Shown one piece after another: positions 51,719 to 60,385 of a stretch of DNA of 64,000 bases; position 1 is the stretch's first letter, and every line of letters begins with the position of its first letter. The translations under genes and the position numbers were made by a program. The notes below the pieces were generated by a model. That model saw only the letters and a list, made by a program, of their open reading frames with translations. It had not been told where the DNA came from and searched no databases. This DNA is from Pseudomonadota bacterium (GTDB lineage Bacteria; Pseudomonadota; Gammaproteobacteria; Steroidobacterales; Steroidobacteraceae), in contig JADJOO010000018.1 of NCBI GenBank assembly GCA_016713725.1, positions 1 through 64,000 on the forward strand, written 5' to 3'.

Positions 51719-52385
51719 CTACTTCCGGACCAGCAGCGGCTGCAGGTGCGGCCAGACCTCGTCCAGCAACCGGGGCTGGGCGGCCGCCGTGGGATGGATG
51801 CCGTCCTCCTGAAAGAGCGCTCTCGTCCCGGGCCACGTTCGCGAGCAGGAATGGCACGCTCGGCAGCTTGTATTGCTGCGCCAGGTCGCCATACAGGCCG
51901 TAGAAGTCGCGGGTGTAGGTGGGGCCGTAGTTGGGCGGAATTTTCATGCCGACCAGCAGAATCGTCGCCCCGGCCTGCTGCGAACTGCGGATGATGGCTT
52001 CGAAGTTCCGGCGGATGTCGGCGACGGGGAGGCCCCGCAGTCCGTCGTTACCGCCCAGTTCCACGATGACGATCGCCGGCCGGTGCGTGGCCAGCGCCCG
52101 GGGCAGCCGGGCCAGCGCGCCGCCGGTGGTCTCGCCGCTCGAACTGGCGTTGACGACGCGGTGACCGTACCCTTTGGCGCGCAACCGGGACTGCAGCAGG
52201 GCCACCCAGCCCTGCTCGACCCGGATTCCGTAACCCGCGCTGAGGCTGTCGCCCAGGACCAGGATGGTGGGGGCGGCCGCCGGCGCATCCGCTGCCCTGG
52301 CCGCAGCGGTAATGCCGCAGGCCAGCAGGACGAGGCACAGGACACGAATGGCAGCGAGTGAAAAAGAGGTCTTGATGAACGACAC
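51719..52385 (-). CDS. tesA: Acyl-CoA thioesterase I / lysophospholipase L1 (TesA), with a 1-base insertion
   Basis: About 221 residues when repaired. It has a signal peptide (ending near AARAAD), then SGNH motifs: LGDSLSAGYG (nucleophile Ser), the Gly of SSSGETTGG, GGNDGLRG (Asn) and DGIHP (Asp, His). The last motif lies one frame away: an extra base near 51822 breaks DES from LFQEDGIHPTA. The true stop is TAG 51719-51721. The start is GTG 52385 if it overlaps ybbA as drawn. Periplasmic esterase; divergent from ybbA-ybbP as in E. coli. Confidence 0.9.
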
Positions 52386-53055
52386 GACGGTGGTGCTGGC
52401 GGCGGAAGGGCTCGGCAAGCAGGTTAGCAGTCCCGAGGGAACGCTGGCCATCCTGTCGGACGTGTCGCTGTCGATCCGGCGCGGCGAATCCGTCGCGATC
52501 GTCGGTGCGTCGGGTGCCGGCAAGTCGACGCTGCTCGCCTTGCTCGCGGGCCTCGACGAACCGACCTCGGGCCGTGCATGGCTGTCGGGCAACGACCTGA
52601 CGCAGCTCGACGAAGACGGTCGCGCCGCAGTGCGGGCCAGCCACGTCGGCTTCGTCTTCCAGTCCTTCCACCTCGTGCCATCGCTCACGGCCCTCGAGAA
52701 CGTGATGCTGCCGCTCGAGCTCGCGCGTCGCCCCGATGCCCGTGAAGCAGCGCGGGAAGTCCTCGGTCGCGTCGGTCTCGCCGAGCGGGTCGGGCACTAT
52801 CCGCGGCAACTGTCGGGCGGGGAGCAGCAGCGCGTCGCCATCGCGCGCGCGTTCGTGCGCGAGCCGGACGTCCTGTTCGCAGACGAGCCGACCGGCAACC
52901 TCGACGCCGCGACCGGCGAGAAGATCATGGACCTGCTGTTCGGTCTCAACCGCGCGACACAGGCCACGCTCGTGCTCGTCACGCACGACAGGCAACTCGC
53001 CGAGCGCTGCGACCGCATCATCCGTCTCGAAGCCGGTCGCGTCGTCCCGGGTTGA
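52375..53055 (+). CDS. ybbA: ABC transporter ATP-binding protein YbbA
   Basis: 226 residues. Walker A GASGAGKST, Q-loop VFQSF, signature LSGGEQQRVAIARA, Walker B DVLFADEPTGNLD and the switch His in VTHDRQLA. It belongs to the MacB/LolD-type group that powers FtsX-like permeases. ATG 52375 is inside the first codons of tesA on the other strand, so the two divergent starts overlap by 11 bases. It forms a pair with ybbP 7 bases downstream. Confidence 0.94.
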   Translation: MNDTTVVLAAEGLGKQVSSPEGTLAILSDVSLSIRRGESVAIVGASGAGKSTLLALLAGLDEPTSGRAWLSGNDLTQLDEDGRAAVRASHVGFVFQSFHLVPSLTALENVMLPLELARRPDAREAAREVLGRVGLAERVGHYPRQLSGGEQQRVAIARAFVREPDVLFADEPTGNLDAATGEKIMDLLFGLNRATQATLVLVTHDRQLAERCDRIIRLEAGRVVPG

Positions 53056-53062
53056 ACTGAAG

Positions 53063-55555
53063 ATGCCTTCGCTCGCGTTCGCACTGCGCAACCTGTTGCG
53101 GGACCTCAAGTCCGGCGAACTCGCCGTGCTCGTGCTCGCGCTGCTCGTTGCGGTCGCCTCGCTGACGGCGGTCGGGTTCTTCACCAGCCGCATCGGCCTG
53201 GCGGTTGAGCGGCAGGCCGGTGAAGTGCTGGCAGCCGACTTGCGCCTCGAGTCCGCGCGGCCTGTTGCCGACGCCTATGACGCTGAGGCGGCAAGGCGTG
53301 GCCTGCGTTCCGCGCGCATCGAGTCGATGCCGAGCGTGGTGTTCTTCGGCCAGGAGTCGTCGTTGATCGCGCTGCGTGCCGTCGGCGCAGGCTATCCGCT
53401 GCGCGGCCGCCTCAAGACGGCGGACCAGCCGTTCGGTGATGGCGTGGTCACCGACGGCATTCCCGCGCCGGGCGAAGCGTGGGCGGACTCACGGTTGCTC
53501 GCGAAGCTCGGCGCGCAGGTAGGCGCGAGCCTCACGGTCGGCGCTCACACGGTCCGCGTCACGCGGGTGCTCGACTATCGCCCCGACCAGGGCAGCGGCT
53601 TCACCGATCTCGCGGCGACGCTGATGATCAACCGCGCCGATCTGCCGGCCACCCAGCTCGTGCAGCCCGGCAGTCGCGTGAGCCGGGCCTTGCTGATTGC
53701 GGGCGATCCCGGACCTGTCGAGGACTTCCGCGAGTGGCTCAGGGCGGGCAAGCAACGCGGTGAACGGGTGCAGTCGATCGCCGACGCCAGCCCGCAGATT
53801 CGCGCGTCGGCCGATCGCGCGGGACGCTTCCTTTCGCTCACGAGCCTGGTGAGCGTGTTGCTTTCGGCCATCGCGGTGGCGATGGCAGCACAGCGTTACG
53901 CGCGTCGTCATCTCGACACCGTGGCGCTGATGAAGTGCATGGGGGCGCCGCAGCGGTTCGTGCTGACACAGACGGTGGTCCAGCTCGTCGCAATCGCCGT
54001 CGTGACCGCCGTCGCCGGCACGGCGATCGGTTACCTCGCGCAATCCGGCATCGCCTGGCTGCTGCGCGACCTGTTGCGCGGCGACCTGCCGCCGCCCTCG
54101 GCCGATGCCTTCCTGCTGGGCATCGTCACTGCGGTCGTCGTGCTCGTCGGGTTCGCGCTGCCGCCGCTGCTGCGCCTGAAGCGTGTGCCGCCCGCCCGTG
54201 TCCTGCGTCGCGATCTCGAGCCGCCGCCGCTGCGGTACGCCGTCGTCTACGGCCTGGCGATCGGTGCCGTGCTCGCGTTGCTGTACTGGATCGTGCGCGA
54301 TCCGAAGCTCGTGGGGTACGTGACGGGTGGTCTCGGCGCGACGTTCCTGCTGCTCGCCGTCGCCGGCTGGGTGCTGGTGAGATTGCTTGCGCCGCTGCGC
54401 AGCGGCGTGGGCGTCGCCTGGAGATATGGCCTCGCGAATATTGCACGACGCGGGCGCGACAGCATCGTGCAGATCGTGGCTTTCGGCCTCGGATTCATGG
54501 TGCTGCTGCTGCTCGCGCTGGTGCGTGACGACCTGCTGCGGGACTGGCAGCGCAGCCTGCCGGTCGATGCGCCCAACTACTTCATGATCAACATCCGCCC
54601 GGACGAAGGCGCGGGCGTCGAGCAGTTCCTTGCCAGGGCCGGACTGCCGGCGACGGAGCTGGTGCCGATGCTGCGGGCGCGCCTCAGTGCCATCAACGGC
54701 ACGCCGGTCGAGAAGATGACGTTCCAGGGCGAGCGCGCGAACGAGTTCGTCGAGCGCGAGGCGAACCTCACGTGGTCGGCCGAGCTCGCGCCCGGCAACA
54801 AGATCGTCGCGGGGCAGTGGTGGCCACCGGCAACGGACGAAACGCCGCAGATCTCGGTCGAGACGGACTACGCCGAGCGCCTGGGGCTGCAACTGGGCGA
54901 CACGCTGACGTACGACATTGCCGGCGAGGCGGTCACCGGCACGATCACCAGCTTGCGTGATGTTCGCTGGGACACCTTCAAGCCGAATTTCTTCGTCGTG
55001 TTCTCGCCCGGCGTGCTCGAAAGTGCGACCGGTACGCTGATCACCAGCGTGCACGTCGAGCCGCAGCAGCGGCCGCTGCTGGTCGACCTGGTGCGGCAGT
55101 TCCCCGAGGTCACCATCATCGACATCGACGCGCTGCTCGCGCAGGTGCGCGACGTGATGAACAAGGCGAGCCTCGCTGTGCAGTACGTGTTCCTGTTCAC
55201 GCTGGCTGCAGGGCTCATGGTGCTGCTCGCCGCCGTGCAGGCCACGCGCGACGAACGCCGCTACGAAAGCGCGATGTTGCGCACGCTGGGCGCGAGCCGC
55301 AGCGTCGTGTTCCAGGGCGTGGCTGCCGAATTCATCGTGCTGGGCGCGCTCGCCGGGTTGCTCGCGGCAGCTGGCGCGACCGCGGTCGGCTACCTGCTGG
55401 CGAAGCAGGTCTTCGACCGGCCGTACTCGCCCGACCCGCGGGTGTGGCTGGTGGGCATCGTCGGTGGCGCGCTGCTGGTGGGCACCGCAGGGATCCTGGC
55501 CGCGCGTTCCGTCGTTTCGCACCCGCCAATGCAGGCGCTGCGCGCGGAGATCTAG
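53063..55555 (+). CDS. ybbP: FtsX-like ABC transporter permease YbbP
   Basis: 830 residues, similar in size to E. coli YbbP (804). One membrane helix near the start, a large periplasmic domain, a first FtsX segment of three helices (about 255-370), a second group of helices (about 395-480), another periplasmic part, and a last FtsX segment (about 705-825) with RRYESAMLRTLGASR, the usual coupling-helix motif. With YbbA it is thought to move a lipid or protein substrate linked to TesA; the exact substrate is not known. Confidence 0.92.
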   Translation: MPSLAFALRNLLRDLKSGELAVLVLALLVAVASLTAVGFFTSRIGLAVERQAGEVLAADLRLESARPVADAYDAEAARRGLRSARIESMPSVVFFGQESSLIALRAVGAGYPLRGRLKTADQPFGDGVVTDGIPAPGEAWADSRLLAKLGAQVGASLTVGAHTVRVTRVLDYRPDQGSGFTDLAATLMINRADLPATQLVQPGSRVSRALLIAGDPGPVEDFREWLRAGKQRGERVQSIADASPQIRASADRAGRFLSLTSLVSVLLSAIAVAMAAQRYARRHLDTVALMKCMGAPQRFVLTQTVVQLVAIAVVTAVAGTAIGYLAQSGIAWLLRDLLRGDLPPPSADAFLLGIVTAVVVLVGFALPPLLRLKRVPPARVLRRDLEPPPLRYAVVYGLAIGAVLALLYWIVRDPKLVGYVTGGLGATFLLLAVAGWVLVRLLAPLRSGVGVAWRYGLANIARRGRDSIVQIVAFGLGFMVLLLLALVRDDLLRDWQRSLPVDAPNYFMINIRPDEGAGVEQFLARAGLPATELVPMLRARLSAINGTPVEKMTFQGERANEFVEREANLTWSAELAPGNKIVAGQWWPPATDETPQISVETDYAERLGLQLGDTLTYDIAGEAVTGTITSLRDVRWDTFKPNFFVVFSPGVLESATGTLITSVHVEPQQRPLLVDLVRQFPEVTIIDIDALLAQVRDVMNKASLAVQYVFLFTLAAGLMVLLAAVQATRDERRYESAMLRTLGASRSVVFQGVAAEFIVLGALAGLLAAAGATAVGYLLAKQVFDRPYSPDPRVWLVGIVGGALLVGTAGILAARSVVSHPPMQALRAEI

Positions 55556-55568
55556 GGCCCGGCGCAAG

Positions 55569-56221
55569 TCAGTGCGGATCAGCGACCTGCAATCTTATCC
55601 AGCCCACGTCGACGCGATCACCGCGCCACGTATAACCCTGCAAGCGCAGGCGGTACTCACCGGGGCCGAACGCCGAGCTGTTGATTGACAGCCGCAGCTC
55701 CTTGTTGGAATCCGGGGCCATGCGTTCGACGACCAGCACCCGGCCGTGATCGACCTTGTCCACGATCACGGCAAAGGCCGGGAATGGCGAGTAGCCCACG
55801 GCCAGCCGCAGCTCGAGCAGTTGCGGCGGCTCGGGCCAGGCCAGCGTCATGTCCGGGCTGGCGGACCAGCTGCGGGGATTGGGCGTGATGCGCAAAGAGC
55901 GCACGCTGTTGATCGCCCGCAGCGTCAGGGTCTGTTCGCGTTCGGAAGCCACTCGGGCCGCTTCGCGATCACGAGATGCATTCATCATCGACGTCACGGC
56001 CAGCGCTGCCAGTGCCACGCACGCGACGGTGAGACCCGCGACGAAGGGCCTGCTCTGCCACCACGCGAACTCGGGTGGCTCGGCGTACTCGAACTCGTGC
56101 CGCCCGCTGGCGGCGGCAGCTCCAGCTCGGCCTGGGTCAGGTACTTGCGCCAGTGCGGCGGGGGCTTGCGGGTTGCCTTTCTCCTGCCTTTCCTGCCCGT
56201 CGGCCGGCCGCTTGAACTCAT
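55569..56221 (-). CDS. Single-pass membrane protein of unknown function, with a 1-base deletion
   Basis: About 217 residues if one base is restored near 56098, where LPPPAGG should continue HEFEYAEPPEFAWW. Parts: a basic cytoplasmic N-terminus (RPTGRKGRRKATRKPPPHWRKYL), one membrane helix (about 68-90, FVAGLTVACVALAALAVT), a short coiled stretch (SRDREAARVASEREQ) and a periplasmic beta-rich domain ending GYTWRGDRVDVGWIRLQV. I do not recognise the domain. Its ATG overlaps the stop of the FFLEELY-motif gene (4 bases), so the two probably act together. Confidence 0.7.
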
Positions 56222-56979
56222 CCCGGTTTCGCCCTCTTCTTTATCCTGCGCTCGGCTGCATCGAATTCGAACGGGTCCGCCGTACCGGCAAACAACCGCT
56301 CCATGGACCGTCGTTCGCGGGATCGCACCGTGCCGAGAAATTCCGCTGCTCCGTGCATCGCCTCGAACGCATCGAGGCCGCGCTCGAGGAATTCCTGCAG
56401 CAAGCCGAATCCGGCCGCGTGGGCCGGGCCGCGCGCCAGCCGGACGAGCCTGCGGACGATCGGCTTGCGGACCACGCCGTCGAGATATTCGCCGATTTCG
56501 CCGGTGAGCGCGATCTGTCGTTCGCGGGCCGAACGCCGGCCCACACTGCGATAGGCCTCGGCATACCGCGCCACGGTGATGCCGCCCGGGGGCAGGGAGC
56601 GTGCGACGTCCGCATCGAGCTCCTGTGACAACGTCTCGAGCTGCACCGCGAGGCACAGCGCTTCGAGGCCCTCACGCGGCAGCAGGCGCTCCATGGCCCG
56701 CTGCACCTTGATCATGTCGGAGTCGCGCCGGCGTCCGTCCGCTCCATACAGCTCGTTGAAGAAGAACTCGACCGCAAGCCGGTAGCGCGGATTGGCGTGC
56801 AGGTCGTCATGCGACCGCAGGAGCCGTTTCGACTGCCACTTCTGCAGTCGCAGCAGCTGCTTGCCGAGGCGCGGGTCCCCCGCGAACACGTCGCGCAATG
56901 CCTGGTTGCGCTCGAGCAGGCGCCCGAGCGTGCCGCGATCCTCCGGCGGGGCGCCGATTTCGATGCCGAGCAGTTTCAA
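56218..56979 (-). CDS. FFLEELY-motif protein
   Basis: 253 residues, all helical, no membrane segment. It carries RLAVEFFFNELYGADG, a variant of the FFLEELYG sequence that names a conserved gammaproteobacterial family of unknown function. Motifs EALCLAVQLETLSQELD and FGLLQEFLERGLDAFEAM are also typical. It lies 4 bases downstream of the patatin gene and overlaps the membrane protein gene that follows, so a role in lipid storage or turnover is plausible but unproven. Confidence 0.75.
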   Translation of the reverse strand: MKLLGIEIGAPPEDRGTLGRLLERNQALRDVFAGDPRLGKQLLRLQKWQSKRLLRSHDDLHANPRYRLAVEFFFNELYGADGRRRDSDMIKVQRAMERLLPREGLEALCLAVQLETLSQELDADVARSLPPGGITVARYAEAYRSVGRRSARERQIALTGEIGEYLDGVVRKPIVRRLVRLARGPAHAAGFGLLQEFLERGLDAFEAMHGAAEFLGTVRSRERRSMERLFAGTADPFEFDAAERRIKKRAKPG

Positions 56980-56983
56980 GGCG

Positions 56984-58225
56984 TCAGTCCGGTTGGCCCG
57001 CGACGGCGCGCTCGAGCCGGTCGAGCGTGCGGTGCAGCGCGCCGGTCACGGGCAGCTGGCGACGCTTGCGCTCCTGGACGGCGCGCAGGAAAGTGCGCCG
57101 ACGATCTTCGAGCACGTCGAGCCGCAGCGTGATCCCGTGCCGCAGCAGGAGCGGCTTGAGGCCGTCGGCCTGCTGCAGCAGGTCGTGCCGTGTGCGCTGA
57201 TACGAATGCTCGGCCAGCCGACGGCGGTCCGCATAGCGGAACACGTTCTGGAAGAACAGTTCGCCGTCGCCGTGGTCGGGCTCGAACAGCAGGACGTCGG
57301 CGTGCGGATAGCGCTGCTTGTAGCTCTTGAAGCCAGCCTGCATGCGCGACTGTATCAGCGAACGGAACGTCTGGCTCAGCACGGTCGGCAGCCCGCCGTG
57401 CGTAAGGTCGTGCTCGTCGGGCGGGAAGCCGTGCGGCGGCCGTGGGGCGCTCGACGCATCGAACGCCACGAGCGGATTGACGCAGATGATGAAGTCCGCG
57501 TCCGCATCGAGCAGGATCGAGGCGTTCATCGTCCGCAGCAGCGCGCCATCGGCATAAACGTGGCCGTCGATCGCAACCGGTGGATAGAGGCCGGGCAGGG
57601 CGGTGCTCGCCTGGATCGCACGCGAGATGGGGATGTGATCGAACCCCGGCTCGCCGAAGCGCACGGAATGTCCGGTGTTGAGTTCGGTCGCGACGATGTA
57701 GAGCTTCGGCGTCAGCTTGCGGAAGTCGTTGGTGCGACCTTCGGACGCGAACAGCCGCGCCATGACGCGCTCGAGCGGCCGGTTGTCGCAGATGCCCGTC
57801 GGCAGCAATCGGCCGAGCGGGTCGATCACTTCGGCCCAGTCCTTGCCCGGATCACGCAGGTACTCGCGCGCGATGTCGGCGAGCAGGCCTGGCGCCCCCG
57901 CGATGCGCCGGGCGTACTCCCGGAACGCGGGCATCAGGAACAGCGCCGGCGAGAACTTCATCTCGCTCGAGGCGTTGTGGATGAAGACCAGCCCCATGTC
58001 GGCCGTGTCGAAGCCGTTCGCGAGGCCGGCCGCGATCATCGCGCCCGAACTCACGCCGACGTACATCTCGAGGTCCGTCAGCTGGAAGCCGTCGAACGCT
58101 TCCTCGATCGCGTGCAGGCACCCGACCTCGTAGAACGCGCCGAGCGGCCCGCCGCCGGCGAGCGCGAGCCCGAAGCGTCCGTGGCTGGTCCGCCTTCGTC
58201 CAATCGCCGGTTGCAGGTCGAGCAT
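56984..58225 (-). CDS. Patatin-like phospholipase
   Basis: 413 residues, no signal peptide. Oxyanion loop GGGPLG (24-29), nucleophile motif GVSSG (57-61, Ser59) and the second catalytic residue in YADGAL (DGA). It lacks the long beta-barrel of autotransporter patatins, so it is a cytoplasmic or peripheral lipase. It may release fatty acids from membrane or storage lipids. First gene of a minus-strand unit with the FFLEELY-motif and membrane protein genes. Confidence 0.9.
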   Translation of the reverse strand: MLDLQPAIGRRRTSHGRFGLALAGGGPLGAFYEVGCLHAIEEAFDGFQLTDLEMYVGVSSGAMIAAGLANGFDTADMGLVFIHNASSEMKFSPALFLMPAFREYARRIAGAPGLLADIAREYLRDPGKDWAEVIDPLGRLLPTGICDNRPLERVMARLFASEGRTNDFRKLTPKLYIVATELNTGHSVRFGEPGFDHIPISRAIQASTALPGLYPPVAIDGHVYADGALLRTMNASILLDADADFIICVNPLVAFDASSAPRPPHGFPPDEHDLTHGGLPTVLSQTFRSLIQSRMQAGFKSYKQRYPHADVLLFEPDHGDGELFFQNVFRYADRRRLAEHSYQRTRHDLLQQADGLKPLLLRHGITLRLDVLEDRRRTFLRAVQERKRRQLPVTGALHRTLDRLERAVAGQPD

Positions 58226-58261
58226 TGCCGGACCTCTCGTACGTCGCTGGTGCGGGCGGGA

Positions 58262-58639
58262 TCAGCCCGCGGTCTTGCTGCGCTTTGCCCGCGCGCGCCG
58301 CGGCGCTGCAGTGGCCTTGCGCCTGGCACGCTGCGCAGGTTTTTTCGGCTGCGCGGCGCGCTGCCGCTGGACGATCTTGCTCACGCTGTCGTTCAGTTCA
58401 CTGACGCGGCGGGTCAGCGCGCGGATCTCTTCGGCCGTCGGCACGCCGAGCTGGTGCATCGCGCGCTGGACGCGACTCTGGAACAGCGCTTCGAGGTTGT
58501 CCCAGGTTTCCTGCGCTTGTTCACGCGCGCCACCGACGCGCGACTGCATCGTCCCCTGCGCGTTCTCGAACGCGTCGCGCACGCGGCGCCCGATGTTGGA
58601 ACCGGCAGTCTTGCGGGTGCGTGAGCGGGAGGTGGCCAT
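58262..58639 (-). CDS. Phasin-family granule-associated protein (PhaI/PhaF-like)
   Basis: 125 residues from ATG 58639. An amphipathic helical part (about 15-95) with VRDAFENAQGTMQSRVGG, MHQLGVPTAEEIRALTRRV and SELNDSVSK (coiled coil) is followed by a Lys/Arg/Ala-rich tail (QPKKPAQRARRKATAAPRRA) like the DNA-binding tails of PhaF. Phasins coat polyhydroxyalkanoate or lipid granules. No PHA synthase is in the window, so here it could coat wax-ester bodies. AGGAG at 58650-58646 (minus strand) serves as ribosome binding site. Confidence 0.85.
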   Translation of the reverse strand: MATSRSRTRKTAGSNIGRRVRDAFENAQGTMQSRVGGAREQAQETWDNLEALFQSRVQRAMHQLGVPTAEEIRALTRRVSELNDSVSKIVQRQRAAQPKKPAQRARRKATAAPRRARAKRSKTAG

Positions 58640-58732
58640 GACGAAACTCCTGGTAGGGCGCGTCCAGAGGGACCGCCGCAACATGCATTGTGGAGAATCC
58701 CGGGCGCTTGCTGCAGTGTGTCAAACCGCAGT

Positions 58733-60256
58733 CTACGTATTTCCCGCGGTCCGCGGCGCCCGTTTCCTGCGCCGTGGTTTGCGTTGCTGCAGGCCGAGCA
58801 CGCCCACGGTTGCCGCAAGCAGCAGTTGCTCGAATTCAGGGCCCAGCCGCTCGACCACCTGTGCCGGTTCGGCGATGCACGCGCGGTCCGCGATCAGCCC
58901 GAAGAACACCTTGCCTGCGTACGAGAGGATGCTGACCCCGACGCCGAGCGAGCCGCTTTGCGGCACCCAGAAATGCATCTCCGAGATGCGCTGTCCACAG
59001 AGGTAAAGCGGCGCCTGCGGACCCGGGACGTTCGAGGCCACGAGCGATCCCTTGCGGCTGAACAGTTCGATGGCGGGGCCCTGCACGACGCTCGGCAGCA
59101 CGCCGAGCAGTCCGAGCACCGTCAGCGTGAGTGGCGGCTGCTGCGAGCCTTTCAGGTCCCGCATCGTGTCGTGCATCCGGTAGGCCCGCTGCAGCGGATT
59201 GGCGACGCCGACCGGCAGCTCGACGAACAGCAGCCCGAACTTGTTGCCGAGCGTCGACGCCTCGTCGGCCTCGCGCAGGTTCACCGGCACCGACGCGCGC
59301 AGCACGACGTCCGTGGTGTCGAATCCTCCTGCGCGCAGATACGCGCCGAACGCGCCGGCCACGGTGGACATCAGCACGTCGTTGACGGTGCAGCCGAGCG
59401 CCCGGCTCACGGTCTTGACCTCCTGCAGGTCGAGCGGCTCCGACCAGGCCACTCGCTTCTCGCCGCTCAAGGTTGCACGCAGAGGTGACGCAGGGTCGTC
59501 GGGCAGCGCGACGACTCGCGCAAACTCGCCGGCCATGCCGCTCGCCTGGCGAGCGATGGCCGCGGCGGTCTCCGGATGAAACAGCTTGTGCACACCCGTC
59601 TCGAGCAGTCGCGCGCCCTCGGCCAGGACGCTTTCGACGATGTCGCCCGCGGGTTGGGTCAGCTGGCTGATCCAGTCGAGCAGGTGCAACGGGTCCGCGG
59701 TGCCCTTGCGTCGTCCGCGCGACCCGGTGCGGGACTCCGCTGCGTGGGCCCCGGCGAGCGCCGGGCCGGCATCCTGTTCGGTCAGCGACAGCAGCACCCG
59801 GATCATCGCGATGCCGTCCGCGTAGCAGTGGTGCAGACGGAGCACCCACGCGCTGCCCGTCCCGTAGTGCTCGACGAAGTGCAGCTGCCACAGCGGCCGT
59901 GCCGGCTCGAACCGCTCGCCGGCCAGCCTCGCTGCCAGCGCCTGCAACTCGTCGCGTTGGTCCTTGCCCGGGAGTGCGGTCTCGATGAAATGCGCGTCCA
60001 GGTCGAAACTCGTGTCTTCGATCCACGAGGCGCCGAGAGGATCGGTCTCGACGCGCTTGCGGAAGCGCGGGAAGCAGAGCAGCCGGGTCTCGAGGACCCG
60101 GCGCAGGTCGGCCGCGGGCACCGGCGTGGCCGTGGTCATGACGCTGACGATCATCATGGTGTTGGCAGGGCCATCCATGCGCAACCAGGCGGTGTCCACG
60201 GCGGACATCCGTTCGTGCTGCCCACCTCCCGTCGCCGCCCGATTCCTGCTCGCCAT
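58733..60256 (-). CDS. Wax ester synthase / diacylglycerol acyltransferase (WS/DGAT)
   Basis: 507 residues from ATG 60256; ATG 60208 (MSAVDTAWLRMDGPANTM) matches the usual start more closely. The acyltransferase motif HHCYADG (HHxxxDG) is at 142-148, and NDVLMSTVAGAF and SNVPGPQAPLYL are later family blocks. It joins fatty alcohols or diacylglycerol with acyl-CoA to make wax esters or triacylglycerol at the inner membrane. Divergent from the fatty acyl-CoA reductase, which would provide the alcohol. Confidence 0.94.
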   Translation of the reverse strand: MASRNRAATGGGQHERMSAVDTAWLRMDGPANTMMIVSVMTTATPVPAADLRRVLETRLLCFPRFRKRVETDPLGASWIEDTSFDLDAHFIETALPGKDQRDELQALAARLAGERFEPARPLWQLHFVEHYGTGSAWVLRLHHCYADGIAMIRVLLSLTEQDAGPALAGAHAAESRTGSRGRRKGTADPLHLLDWISQLTQPAGDIVESVLAEGARLLETGVHKLFHPETAAAIARQASGMAGEFARVVALPDDPASPLRATLSGEKRVAWSEPLDLQEVKTVSRALGCTVNDVLMSTVAGAFGAYLRAGGFDTTDVVLRASVPVNLREADEASTLGNKFGLLFVELPVGVANPLQRAYRMHDTMRDLKGSQQPPLTLTVLGLLGVLPSVVQGPAIELFSRKGSLVASNVPGPQAPLYLCGQRISEMHFWVPQSGSLGVGVSILSYAGKVFFGLIADRACIAEPAQVVERLGPEFEQLLLAATVGVLGLQQRKPRRRKRAPRTAGNT

Positions 60257-60328
60257 GCCGCCCCCGGTGGCCTGCCCGAACCTGGCCGGCCGCACAGGCA
60301 TCTTAGCCAATGCCGGGGCCACGCCACG

Positions 60329-60357
60329 TTGACCTGAGTACGTACGATCCCTAAGGT
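60329..60357 (+). promoter_or_regulatory. Probable promoter of the fatty acyl-CoA reductase gene
   Basis: TTGACC (60329-60334) and TAAGGT (60352-60357) are 17 bases apart, with a GTACGTAC palindrome (60339-60346) between them. They lie 29 bases upstream of the ATG at 60386. The -10 match is weak. The divergent spacer 60257-60385 has no gene. Confidence 0.4.
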
Positions 60358-60385
60358 AGTCCGACAATATCAGGGGGCTCCGCGG

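Noticed and set aside
53489..55567. A 692-codon open frame antisense to ybbP
   Set aside because: Same high-GC shadow pattern; no recognisable protein.
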